The notes under the pieces are model-generated. The model had not been told where the DNA came from. It ran no database searches and worked only from the letters and a program-made list of their open reading frames with translations. 64,000 nt of DNA from positions 1 to 64,000 of the forward strand of contig JAEEJS010000032.1 of NCBI GenBank assembly GCA_016282015.1, given 5' to 3'. Position numbers and translations under genes: made by a program. The DNA comes from Bacteroidales bacterium (lineage in GTDB: Bacteria; Bacteroidota; Bacteroidia; Bacteroidales; F082). The stretch's first letter is position 1, and each line of letters opens with the position of its first letter. Positions 39,562 to 49,311 of the stretch are shown here, piece after piece.

Positions 39562-40676
39562 TAGTCTGCGTAGCGCATAACATTACCTCGCCTTTGGGCA
39601 TGACCTCCGCGGAGAATTACTCGGCGGTGAAAGCTGGCTTGTCCAAACTGAGGCAATACGACGGACTTTGGGGACTGCCCGAGCCTTTTGTGGCCTCCCT
39701 GATAGAGCGCGAAGCTTTTACCGACAACAGACATACCATAGTCGAGCAGATGGCTATTCATTCCGTATCAAAGGCTTTGGAAAACGCCGGTATAGACACT
39801 ACATCAGAGAAGGTGATTTTCATAATCTCCACCACTAAAGGCAATGTTTTCCTGCTTGACAAACGGGAACAAGGCTTCCCGCAGGAGCGTGTCAGACTTG
39901 GAATGATGGCCAGACAGATAACTGAATATTTCGGGAATCCAAACGAACCTATTGTGGTTTCAAATGCCTGCATCTCAGGCGTTTGCGCACAGATAGAGGC
40001 GATGCGATACTTGGAGGGCGGCGGCTACGACGCCGCAGTCGTCGTTGGCGTCGACGTGCAGTCGGCCTTCATAGTGTCAGGTTTCCAGTCGCTGAAGGCG
40101 TTGTCACCCGAGCAGTGCAAGCCCTTCGACGCCAACCGCCGAGGTCTGAACCTCGGCGACGCCGCCGCCACTGTCATCTACATCAGAAAAGACAAGGTCG
40201 CTGAGAACGAATGGGTTGCCTGCCGCGGCGCCATCCGCAACGACGCCAACCATATATCAGGTCCGTCGCGCACTGGCGAAGGCAGCTACCGTGCCCTAAA
40301 AGCCACTCTTGGAGACATAGACCCGGCAACCATAGCCTTCATCAATGCCCACGGAACAGCCACTCCATACAATGACGAGATGGAGTCGGTAGCCATAGAA
40401 CGCGCCGGGCTTTCAAGCATCCCGGTCAACTCTCTGAAAGGCTATTACGGTCATACCATGGGAGCGGCGGGAGTGCTCGAAACCGTCATTTCCATGCAAG
40501 CCATAGACGACAACAACATATTGGGGACCAGAGGTTTCGATACCCTGGGGGTGACCCATCCGCTGGATATAACCAGCTGCAATAGGACGACGGCAAAACG
40601 TGCTTTCATCAAGCTTCTGTCCGGATTCGGAGGCTGCAACGCGGCACTGCTCATGGCGAAAGGAGGTCTGCAATGA
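39558..40676 (+). CDS. Beta-ketoacyl-ACP synthase (catalytic C-H-H intact)
   Basis: VSNACISGVCAQIEA, NAHGTATPYNDE, GYYGHTMGAAGVLE. Confidence 0.9.
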   Translation: MIVCVAHNITSPLGMTSAENYSAVKAGLSKLRQYDGLWGLPEPFVASLIEREAFTDNRHTIVEQMAIHSVSKALENAGIDTTSEKVIFIISTTKGNVFLLDKREQGFPQERVRLGMMARQITEYFGNPNEPIVVSNACISGVCAQIEAMRYLEGGGYDAAVVVGVDVQSAFIVSGFQSLKALSPEQCKPFDANRRGLNLGDAAATVIYIRKDKVAENEWVACRGAIRNDANHISGPSRTGEGSYRALKATLGDIDPATIAFINAHGTATPYNDEMESVAIERAGLSSIPVNSLKGYYGHTMGAAGVLETVISMQAIDDNNILGTRGFDTLGVTHPLDITSCNRTTAKRAFIKLLSGFGGCNAALLMAKGGLQ

Positions 40677-41236
40677 TTACACATAGCGTAATAATCACAT
40701 CCGATAAGGTTGTAGTCGACGGACAGACCTTGCCGCACAAAGAGCAAGGTTCCGCTATGCTCACGGAATTGTACCGCAGCCATGTTGGCGACTATCCCAA
40801 GTTCTTCAAGATGGACACCTTGTGCAAAGTGGGTTTCCTGGCATCGGAGTTGCTATTAAACGCCGAGGGCGACAGAAATTTCGAGCCACGTGAAGACCGA
40901 GCCGTCATACTGTTCAACAGAAGTTCCTCCCTTCAGGCCGACACTCACTACCAGTCGACCATACAGGAAGCCGACAACTTCTACCCCAGCCCGGCTGCCT
41001 TTGTGTACACCCTGCCCAACATAGTGACTGGCGAAATCGCCATACGCAACAAATTTATGGGCGAAACCTCCTTCATGGTGATAGAGGATTACGACGAACA
41101 GACTATCATGCAAAATCTCGCCAACGCCTTCCAGGATCCGGTGACTGAGAGTGTAATTAGCGGCTGGTGCGATTGCATGGACGAGGAGCATTTTGAAGCA
41201 AAACTATTTTTGAACAATAAACTAAGCAACAGATAA
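40673..41236 (+). CDS. Small KS-like protein without catalytic Cys
   Basis: 187 aa; thiolase-like segment SPAAFVYTLPNIVTGEIAIRNKFMGETSFMV, no ACxxG or HGT motif. Confidence 0.55.
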   Translation: MITHSVIITSDKVVVDGQTLPHKEQGSAMLTELYRSHVGDYPKFFKMDTLCKVGFLASELLLNAEGDRNFEPREDRAVILFNRSSSLQADTHYQSTIQEADNFYPSPAAFVYTLPNIVTGEIAIRNKFMGETSFMVIEDYDEQTIMQNLANAFQDPVTESVISGWCDCMDEEHFEAKLFLNNKLSNR

Positions 41237-41493
41237 TGGACGAACTGATTTACACTCTGAAAAAACAGATCATAGAGGCTTTGAACCTCGAGGATATGAC
41301 ACCTGAAGACATAGACGAGAACGCTGCCTTGTTCGGTGAAGGTCTCGGACTCGACAGCATTGACGCCCTTGAGCTCATAGTGATGATGGAGAAAAACTAC
41401 GGCATCAAGTTGAAAGATCCGGCACAAGGCAAGGAAATTTTCAAATCAGTGGCTGTTATGGCCGATTTTATCTCTAAAAACAGGACAAAATAA
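41236..41493 (+). CDS. Acyl carrier protein
   Basis: GLGLDSIDALELIVMMEKNYG phosphopantetheine site. Confidence 0.92.
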   Translation: MDELIYTLKKQIIEALNLEDMTPEDIDENAALFGEGLGLDSIDALELIVMMEKNYGIKLKDPAQGKEIFKSVAVMADFISKNRTK

Positions 41494-42690
41494 ATGACAA
41501 ATCCTATTGTGATAACAGGCAGTGGCGTCGTCTCGGCCATAGGCTTGGGTAAAAAGCCCACTCTCGACGCTTTGCTCGACGGCCGCAGCGGCGTCGGGCC
41601 GCTTGTCTATCTCAAGACGGAACACAAGGAATTTCCTGTAGGCGAGGTCAAAATGAGTGATGCCGAGATGTGCAGGCTCTTGGGCATCAGCCCCAAGGCA
41701 ATCAGCACCCGCACCGCTCTGCTTGGCATGCTGGCCCTTGACGAGGCCTTGAAAGAGGCTAAAATCACAACCGACATGCTTCCGGGCATCGGCTTGATAT
41801 CCGGAACCACAGTCGGCGGCATGGACATGACCGAGCAGTTTTATCCCGACTATAAAAACAACGACAACCACAAAGAGTATATAGCAGTGCACGACTGTGG
41901 CAGCAACACCGAGCTTACAGCCGCTCATTTCGGCAAGTTCGCATTTGTCACCACTTTGTCCACCGCCTGTTCATCGGCAGCCAACGCCATAATTATGGGC
42001 GCCAATATGATACGCTGTGGCGAGGCCGATATAGTGGTTGTGGGCGGCAGCGAGTGCCTTACCAAATACCATCTCAACGGATTCAACTCCTTAATGATAC
42101 TAGACAATCGTAATTGCCGTCCCTTCGATGCCTCTCGCAACGGCTTGAACCTGGGCGAAGGTGCGGCATTCCTCGTATTGGAATCTGCAGAAAGCGCTCA
42201 GAGACGGGGAGTGAAAGCCCAAGCCATATTATCAGGCTACGGCAACGCCTGCGACGCCTTCCATCAAACGGCTTCGTCGGATGAAGGCGAGGGTGCCTAC
42301 CGAGCCATGCAGGAAGCCCTGCAGCAAGCCGGTTTACAGCCTGCCGACATCGACTACATAAACGCACACGGCACTGGCACCCCCAACAACGACCTTAGCG
42401 AAAGCCAGGCAATGCGCCGACTGTTTGGCGACAACATGCCACCTGTGTCATCTACAAAACCGTTTACCGGACACACCACCAGCGCTTCGGGCTCCATAGA
42501 GGCAGTGTTCTGCATATTGGCTTTGCAACACGGCTTCATACCTGTTAACCTCAACTGGTCACAACCGATGGAAGACGGCATAACTCCAGTACATCAGTCT
42601 CTCAGAAAAGAGTTGAGACATGTGCTGTGCAACGCCTTCGGCTTCGGAGGCAACGATTCCTCAATGTTATTCACTAAAACGGAACTGTGA
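41494..42690 (+). CDS. Beta-ketoacyl-ACP synthase (catalytic C-H-H intact)
   Basis: LSTACSSAANAI, NAHGTGTPNND, FTGHTTSASGSIE. Confidence 0.92.
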   Translation: MTNPIVITGSGVVSAIGLGKKPTLDALLDGRSGVGPLVYLKTEHKEFPVGEVKMSDAEMCRLLGISPKAISTRTALLGMLALDEALKEAKITTDMLPGIGLISGTTVGGMDMTEQFYPDYKNNDNHKEYIAVHDCGSNTELTAAHFGKFAFVTTLSTACSSAANAIIMGANMIRCGEADIVVVGGSECLTKYHLNGFNSLMILDNRNCRPFDASRNGLNLGEGAAFLVLESAESAQRRGVKAQAILSGYGNACDAFHQTASSDEGEGAYRAMQEALQQAGLQPADIDYINAHGTGTPNNDLSESQAMRRLFGDNMPPVSSTKPFTGHTTSASGSIEAVFCILALQHGFIPVNLNWSQPMEDGITPVHQSLRKELRHVLCNAFGFGGNDSSMLFTKTEL

Positions 42691-43691
42691 TGGAAAACAA
42701 GACGTTATATGTGCTATCGGCTAAACAGATATCCGTCCAGCAGCCATTGAGCGAGGAGTGGATGACACAGCCCGTATTGTATCAAACTCCATACAACCGT
42801 TGTATAGACCCTTCTTTCAAAGACTACGTCTCCCCTATAGAGGCCAGGCGTATGGGCAAGATTTTGAAGAGGGCCATAGCCACTTCGAGAGAAGCCTTGA
42901 CGGCCTCGGGACTGACAGAGGTCGACGCCCTCATAACCGGCACAGGCTACGGCTGCCTTGAGAACACCGAGCTTTTCCTCGACGCCCTGACAACAGAAGG
43001 CGAGCAGTTGCTCAAGCCTACACATTTCATGCAGTCCACTCACAACACCATAAGCTCGCTGGTAGCCATACAGATGAAAAACCACGGCTACAATGCCACT
43101 TACGCACACAAAGGCATATCATTCGACAGCGCCATGTACGATGCGGTGCTGCAGATGCGTCTTGGCAAGATCAATTCGGCTCTGGTAGGCGGTCATGACG
43201 AGCTGACTGAGAACTTTTACCACATACTCAAAAAAGGCGGCATGATGGGACATGACGACGAGATGTGCGCCGAAGCCGCCGTGTCGGTGGTGATAGGCAG
43301 TCAGGGCAGTAACAGTTTGTGTAAATTGGTGGATTTCAAGATATTGCATCAGCCGACAATAGAGAAGCTGAAAAATATCACAACAAAATATAAGGCAGAT
43401 TACATTCTCACTGGAATCAGCGGCAACCATAGCAAAGACGAGGCTTATCTGGCGGAGGCCAAAGAGCTGTTCAGTGGAGCCGCCTTGCTGAAATACAAAC
43501 ATCTTTTCGGCGAGAGCTTCACATCCTCAGGACTGGGTTTCTATGTGGCAGCTCATTGTCTCAAAGAAGGCAAGATTCCAGCTCATCTGTTTGTAGATCC
43601 CACGGATAAAACAGACAGAAAACCTGCCAACATATTGGTTTTCAACCGTTCCGACGGAACGAATTATTCATTAGCATTATTGGAGGCATAA
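42690..43691 (+). CDS. KS-like protein lacking active-site Cys (possible chain-length-factor-like partner)
   Basis: Thiolase-fold pattern (DALITGTGYGCLENTE..., TYAHKGISFDSAMYDAVLQMRLGKINSALVGGHDE) with HKGIS where ACSSG is expected. Confidence 0.65.
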   Translation: MENKTLYVLSAKQISVQQPLSEEWMTQPVLYQTPYNRCIDPSFKDYVSPIEARRMGKILKRAIATSREALTASGLTEVDALITGTGYGCLENTELFLDALTTEGEQLLKPTHFMQSTHNTISSLVAIQMKNHGYNATYAHKGISFDSAMYDAVLQMRLGKINSALVGGHDELTENFYHILKKGGMMGHDDEMCAEAAVSVVIGSQGSNSLCKLVDFKILHQPTIEKLKNITTKYKADYILTGISGNHSKDEAYLAEAKELFSGAALLKYKHLFGESFTSSGLGFYVAAHCLKEGKIPAHLFVDPTDKTDRKPANILVFNRSDGTNYSLALLEA

Positions 43692-43693
43692 TT

Positions 43694-44047
43694 ATGTGGA
43701 AACTGATAGGACTTGTATCGTTGCAGACCTTCTTCCTTGCCGGAGGACAGGTTCTGCTTAAAATCGCCATGCAACAGCTCGGCAAATTCGAGTGGACATG
43801 GGCTTATTTCAAGACAGTGTTGGTCGACTGGTGGCTGTTGGCTTGCGGCATCAGCTTCGGCTTCGCCGCAGTGCTGTGGCTATACATTATCAAGAGGTTC
43901 CCATTTAGCCAAGCCTACCCGCTCACCAGCATGGCATTTGTGTTCGGAATGATAGCCGCTTGGCTGGTTTTCGGCGAGAGCATACCGTTATCACGTTGGA
44001 TTGGCCTGATTATGGTAGTGGCTGGTTGTTTCTTAATCATGCGATGA
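43694..44047 (+). CDS. EamA/SMR-like four-TM transporter or flippase subunit
   Basis: 117 aa, four TM helices, FPFSQAYPLTSMAFVFGMIAAWLVFGE. Confidence 0.72.
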   Translation: MWKLIGLVSLQTFFLAGGQVLLKIAMQQLGKFEWTWAYFKTVLVDWWLLACGISFGFAAVLWLYIIKRFPFSQAYPLTSMAFVFGMIAAWLVFGESIPLSRWIGLIMVVAGCFLIMR

Positions 44048-44048
44048 T

Positions 44049-44675
44049 ATGAAAAAATTGTTGACAGTCGGTTTACTGCTTATCACAAGCATATTGAGCT
44101 TCGCCCAAAATACCGAAGAGGTGATGGACGAGCTGACCCGCACTGCCACGGGTATGCAATGCCTGCAGTGTGAGTTTGTGCAGACGCAGACTACAGCTAT
44201 GCTTGCAGAGCCTGTGACATCGACTGGCATGATGTATTACATGGCGCCTGACCGTATGCGTTGGGAGTACCTTACCCCCTACTCTCTAGCCCTGCTGGTA
44301 AACGGCACTGCCATGACCAAAATAAGCGACGGCAAGGCCGAGAGACTGGACTCCAAAAACAACAGAATGTACCAGGGTATGATCAACATCATCATGGGCA
44401 GCGCCAGTGGCAAGACTCTGTTCGACAAGACAGTTTTCGACATAACAATGGCCGACGACGGGGATTTTTGGAAGGCCGATATGACGCCCAAGAAACGCGA
44501 CATGAAACGCATGTTCCGCCAACTGGTGTTCCGGTTCGACAAAAACACAAAAGTGATAAACAGCGTAGAGTTGATCGGAAGCGGCGGCGACGTAACATTC
44601 ATACAGTTTAAGAATATCAAACTCGACACAGCTATAGATACCCTGATGTTCGAGTGTAACAGCATAAAACAATAA
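44049..44675 (+). CDS. LolA-family outer-membrane lipoprotein carrier protein
   Basis: Signal peptide; FVQTQTTAMLAEPVTSTGMMYYMAPDRMRWEYLTPYSLALLVNG. Confidence 0.83.
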   Translation: MKKLLTVGLLLITSILSFAQNTEEVMDELTRTATGMQCLQCEFVQTQTTAMLAEPVTSTGMMYYMAPDRMRWEYLTPYSLALLVNGTAMTKISDGKAERLDSKNNRMYQGMINIIMGSASGKTLFDKTVFDITMADDGDFWKADMTPKKRDMKRMFRQLVFRFDKNTKVINSVELIGSGGDVTFIQFKNIKLDTAIDTLMFECNSIKQ

Positions 44676-44677
44676 CA

Positions 44678-45049
44678 ATGAAGTTTTTGGATAATCTTCT
44701 GATAATTAAAAACATAGCTGATACCGAGGATGGTTTTGCTGTCACTTTGACCACCGAGCCTGACAATGTGATCTACAAGGCGCATTTCCCGGGGAATCCC
44801 ATCACTCCGGGAGCTTGTCTGATTCAGACAGCCGGTGAGATATTGCAGCAAAGGCTTGGCAAGCGGCTATTTCTGAAGTCGTCCAAAAACATCAAGTTTT
44901 TAAATACACTGATACCTGCCAAAGACAGAGAAGTGACGTTTTCTTATACAAAGATCGAAGAAGGTGAAGCAGAATACAAGACTCAGGTAGTGGTGTCAGA
45001 CCCAAACACGGTATACACAAAAATGTCGTTGACATACAGTTATGAATAG
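44678..45049 (+). CDS. Hotdog-fold FabZ/ApeI-like dehydratase
   Basis: KAHFPGNPITPGACLIQTAGEI. Confidence 0.82.
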   Translation: MKFLDNLLIIKNIADTEDGFAVTLTTEPDNVIYKAHFPGNPITPGACLIQTAGEILQQRLGKRLFLKSSKNIKFLNTLIPAKDREVTFSYTKIEEGEAEYKTQVVVSDPNTVYTKMSLTYSYE

Positions 45050-45794
45050 CATTGACAAATCACGTATATGCGTTGTAATGCCGACCTACAACAACGGCGG
45101 CACCTTGCGCGACATCATTGAGCGCGTTCTCGCATATTGTGTCAATGTGATAGTGGTTAACGACGGCTGCACGGACAACTCGTCCGATATCCTGACATCT
45201 TTTGGTGAGAGGATAATTGTTGTGGACTATGGTAAAAACCGAGGCAAAGGCTACGCTTTGAAAAAAGGGCTGGGCAAAGCCCGGGAACTTGGCTTCGATT
45301 ATGCAATCACCATTGATTCCGACGGGCAACATTATCCCGAAGACATACCGTTGCTCGTTGAGACCTTGGAGCAGCATCCCGACGCTTTGATTGTGGGAAG
45401 CAGGGATTTCCAGCAGGAGAACATGCCCGGAGGTAACAGTTTCGCCAATAAGTTCTCCAACTTTTGGTTTAAGATACAGACTGGCGTCAAGCTACCCGAC
45501 ACCCAGACCGGCTATCGTCTATATCCTTTAAAGCACCTGCCCAACTTAAAATGTCTGACCGCAAGATATGAGGCTGAACTGGAGCTTTTGGTGGGTGCGG
45601 CATGGAGAGGTCTCGACCTGATACCTGTAGGCATCAGAGTTTATTACCCTAAGGCTGAAGAGCGTGTATCTCACTTCCGTCCGTTTGGAGACTTTGTGAG
45701 AATCAGTGTTTTAAACACTTATTTGTGCATCATCGCATTAGTCTACGGACTGCCTTCCAGAGCGATAAGAAGAGCAAGGAGGCGGCATGAATAG
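45042..45794 (+). CDS. Family 2 glycosyltransferase (polyprenyl-phosphate-glycosyltransferase-like)
   Basis: VVMPTYNNGGTLRDIIERVL, VVNDGCTDNS, ITIDSDGQHYPEDIP, TQTGYRLYPL. Confidence 0.9.
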   Translation: MNSIDKSRICVVMPTYNNGGTLRDIIERVLAYCVNVIVVNDGCTDNSSDILTSFGERIIVVDYGKNRGKGYALKKGLGKARELGFDYAITIDSDGQHYPEDIPLLVETLEQHPDALIVGSRDFQQENMPGGNSFANKFSNFWFKIQTGVKLPDTQTGYRLYPLKHLPNLKCLTARYEAELELLVGAAWRGLDLIPVGIRVYYPKAEERVSHFRPFGDFVRISVLNTYLCIIALVYGLPSRAIRRARRRHE

Positions 45795-48700
45795 GTTTTT
45801 CTTATACATACACGACAAATTGTCTGAAAATAAAGCATTATCAATATTTTTATTGTTGATAATGACGGCCTTATGCGTGTTTTCAGCTTTGCGTCTCGAC
45901 TATAAGGAAAACATAGCCGACTTCCTCCCCTCAAACCCTGAAAAAGAAAAATACACCTCGGTTTATGAGGATTTGAGCGATCAGGGACAAATCACTGTGA
46001 TTTTCTCCGGCGACGACAAATACGAGCTCATGGATGCCGTAGACGATTTCGAAAGCAACTGGGCAAAAGCAGACACTTCAATGTTAGTCAGCGACTTACG
46101 TTGCAAAATTGATGACAAGATTGTATTCGACGCCATAGATTTCATAAGGGACAACCAACCTTTGTTCCTCACCGAAAGCGATTACACCCGTATAGATTCA
46201 CTGTTGGCTCAGCCCGATTATGTAGCTACATGCCTGACCAACATCAAGCGGATGCTGGCACTCCCAGCGGTAAGCTTTGTGGTGGAAGGAGCCAAAGCCG
46301 ATCCTCTCAGTCTCTATACCCCTTCCTTACAGCGTCTCAACGCCCTCAATGCCACCGAAGGCTTTGTCGTTGAGGATGAATACCTATTTAACGAAAGCGG
46401 CGACAAGGCTTTCGCTTTCCTCACCTCCCCTTTTCAAGGCAGCGACACCAAAAACAACGCCCTGCTGGTCAATCTGCTTGACAATGTGATTAAAACAACT
46501 CAAGCCAGCCATCCAGAGGTAACTGTATCGGCTGTAGGAGCCCCCACCATAGCCGTCACCAACGCCCAGCAAATTAAATATGACAGTTTCCTCTCCATTG
46601 CTCTGGCCATCATCTTGATATTCAGCATTTTGATGTTCACCATGGCCAGAAAGCGCAACCTGCTGTGGCTGGGTCTGTCTATAGTTTTCGGCTGGATATT
46701 CGCTTTGGCCGTCATAGCACTATTCAAAACTAGCATTTCCATCATAGTGGTTGGCATAGGCTCGGTAATTGTAGGCATAGCCGTGAATTATCCCCTACAC
46801 TATCTTGACCATATCAAGCAGCAACCCGACAGGCGCGAAGCCTTGAAGGATGTGATTCAGCCTTTGGTAATAGGCAACATCACCACGGTGGCGGCCTTCG
46901 CCTGCCTTATCTTTGTAAAAGCCGAGGCCATGCACGACTTGGGCATGTTTGGCGCCCTAATGCTGATAGGAACCATTCTCTTTGTGATGATATTCCTACC
47001 TTTGTTTGCAGTATCACCAAAGAAGACACACCCTCTGTTTGTCGACAGCGGCAGGCCTCAATCTGAGAGATGGAGGAAATTCAAGCTATACGCATTCTGG
47101 CCTTTGATACTTGTAACTTTGATACTCGCCCATTTCAGTCAGAACGCGGCCTTCGACTCTGACCTGCACAATATCAACTACATGACAGAGCAGCAAAAAG
47201 CCGATTTGGCACTTCTGAGCGGATCAATGGAGCAAACCGGTCAAACCGAGTTGATGTATCTGGTGGCGGAAGGCGTTGACATGGAAGACGCATTGGCACA
47301 GAACGAAAAAATCATGTCAAGCCTGCTAGCTTTCAACAGTGACAGTCAAGACATTACAGTTTCTGGACCTTACGGCTTACTGCCTTCCATTGAAGGTCAG
47401 CAACAATCGCTAGATAGATGGGCAGATCTATGGAACCGTCATTCAGACATCCCTGCTAAAGTCCGGCTCGAAGCAAAGAAAGCCGGCTTCACAGAAGATG
47501 CCTTCTCAGTGTTTACCCAAAACATTGAAAAACAATACAATATCAAAACCTTCGACGAGATGGGACCTTTGACGGAGTTGTGCAAGGCCTATACCTTGCA
47601 GCATGACACTGTAGCCAGAGTCATCAATTTCATGCATATTCCGGCAGAGGAATCAGAACCGTTGAAACATCAGTTACGTCAGGCCTTGCCTGAAAGAGCC
47701 TTCGCATTCAGTCTCAGCGACGTGGGCAACAGCCTTGTCACTGCCTTGTCAGACGACTTCGATTATATACTATATGTATGCAGTATAGTGGTGTTCTTCT
47801 TCCTCTGCCTGTCCTTCGGCAGACTGGAGCTTTCGATATTGGCTTTCCTGCCGCTCACCATAGGCTGGGCTTGGATATTGGGAATCATGCACTTAAGTGC
47901 CATCAAGTTTAATATAGTAAACATAATTCTGGCTACCTTTATTTTCGGACAGGGTGACGATTACACCATATTCATAACTGAAGGCTTACTCTACGAATAT
48001 GCCTACGGCAAGAAACTGCTCAAGAACTACCGCAACAGCGTTATCCTATCGGGAATACTGATGTTCATCGGTATTGGAACCTTGATTTTCGCCAAACATC
48101 CGGCAATGAAGTCGTTGGCTGAAGTTGCTATAATTGGCATGGCCACCGTGGTTTTCATGGCCTGTTACCTCCCTCCTATAGTTTTCGGTTGGCTCACCAG
48201 AAAACACGGACAGTTACGTGAGGTGCCGATGACTTTGAGACGTATCATTTATACCGCATTGGTGCTGACCATATTCTTTGTAGCCGCCTTTGTAATTGCT
48301 ACGCCTTTATCTCTGATTTACATTGCTTTATGGCCAAGAACCAAGAACAAACGCTATCATTATCATCAGATGATAGCATATTTCATGCGCTTGGCCCTGA
48401 AGATGCTGCCAGGCGTGACACTCAGTCTTAAAAACAATTTTGGCGAGAAATTTGAAAAGCCTGCCGTTATCATAGCCAACCATCAGTCACATCTCGATTT
48501 GCTATGCATGATGATGCTACATCCCAAGGTGGTACTTCTGACAACAGATTGGGTATGGAAAAACCCAGTATACGCTGTCATAATACGTTATGCCGAATTT
48601 CTACCAGTTTCGGACGGTTATGACCGGAACTTCGACCGTCTGCAAGGCCTTATACAACGGGGGTATTCTGTAATAGTCTTCCCAGAAGGCACACGCTCAG

Positions 48701-49311
48701 CCGACGGCGGCATACTGCGTTTCCACAAAGGAGCCTTCCAACTGGCGCAGGCACTGAACATAGATATTTTGCCAGTGTTCATACACGGTACACACGATGT
48801 GATGCCCAAAAACGATTTGATACTACGCGAAGGGCGTTTGTATATTGAAATAGGCGAAAGGATGCAAGCAGATGAAGTAAAGTCGATGGAAACCAGAACC
48901 TTGGCATCGCACTTCCGCAAGCTTTACATCAGCCGTATGGAAGAAATCAGAAAAGAGAGGGAGGATGTGGAATATGTGCTGCCATATGTCAGGTATAAAT
49001 ATGTTTACAAAGGCAGAAATGTGGAAAGAGTCGTGAGAACCAACCTGAAGAGGATAAAGGCCCATTCTCAAGACATCAACACATTGAATTACAATAGCAT
49101 AGCCATAGCTAACAGCGGCTATGGGGAATTGGCATGGACTGTTGCCCTGGTGCACCGCGACATACAGGTATACGCTTACGAGGAGGATGAAGACAAGTAT
49201 CTGATAGCCTCACATTGCAGTTACATACCAGAGAATCTGCATTTTATTAAAGGTGGAGATATTTCGAAAGATATAGATTGTTTGATTGATAATCATTTAT
49301 TTGCAAGATGA
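45787..49311 (+). CDS. MMPL/RND-type exporter fused to PlsC-type acyltransferase and extra C-terminal domain
   Basis: 1174 aa; two six-TM MMPL halves (VGIGSVIVGIAVNYPLHYLDH; FGQGDDYTIFITEG) then IIANHQSHLDLLCMMMLHP and FPEGTRSADG, then ~110 aa tail. Confidence 0.92.
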   Translation: MNRFFLYIHDKLSENKALSIFLLLIMTALCVFSALRLDYKENIADFLPSNPEKEKYTSVYEDLSDQGQITVIFSGDDKYELMDAVDDFESNWAKADTSMLVSDLRCKIDDKIVFDAIDFIRDNQPLFLTESDYTRIDSLLAQPDYVATCLTNIKRMLALPAVSFVVEGAKADPLSLYTPSLQRLNALNATEGFVVEDEYLFNESGDKAFAFLTSPFQGSDTKNNALLVNLLDNVIKTTQASHPEVTVSAVGAPTIAVTNAQQIKYDSFLSIALAIILIFSILMFTMARKRNLLWLGLSIVFGWIFALAVIALFKTSISIIVVGIGSVIVGIAVNYPLHYLDHIKQQPDRREALKDVIQPLVIGNITTVAAFACLIFVKAEAMHDLGMFGALMLIGTILFVMIFLPLFAVSPKKTHPLFVDSGRPQSERWRKFKLYAFWPLILVTLILAHFSQNAAFDSDLHNINYMTEQQKADLALLSGSMEQTGQTELMYLVAEGVDMEDALAQNEKIMSSLLAFNSDSQDITVSGPYGLLPSIEGQQQSLDRWADLWNRHSDIPAKVRLEAKKAGFTEDAFSVFTQNIEKQYNIKTFDEMGPLTELCKAYTLQHDTVARVINFMHIPAEESEPLKHQLRQALPERAFAFSLSDVGNSLVTALSDDFDYILYVCSIVVFFFLCLSFGRLELSILAFLPLTIGWAWILGIMHLSAIKFNIVNIILATFIFGQGDDYTIFITEGLLYEYAYGKKLLKNYRNSVILSGILMFIGIGTLIFAKHPAMKSLAEVAIIGMATVVFMACYLPPIVFGWLTRKHGQLREVPMTLRRIIYTALVLTIFFVAAFVIATPLSLIYIALWPRTKNKRYHYHQMIAYFMRLALKMLPGVTLSLKNNFGEKFEKPAVIIANHQSHLDLLCMMMLHPKVVLLTTDWVWKNPVYAVIIRYAEFLPVSDGYDRNFDRLQGLIQRGYSVIVFPEGTRSADGGILRFHKGAFQLAQALNIDILPVFIHGTHDVMPKNDLILREGRLYIEIGERMQADEVKSMETRTLASHFRKLYISRMEEIRKEREDVEYVLPYVRYKYVYKGRNVERVVRTNLKRIKAHSQDINTLNYNSIAIANSGYGELAWTVALVHRDIQVYAYEEDEDKYLIASHCSYIPENLHFIKGGDISKDIDCLIDNHLFAR

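Noticed and set aside
40673-41236. Interpretation as a decayed KS pseudogene
   Set aside because: Intact ORF with start/stop overlaps on both sides and no frameshift signs; treated as a functional KS-like protein instead.
44279-44851. 190-aa minus-strand ORF
   Set aside because: Antisense to LolA and dehydratase genes; no supporting features.
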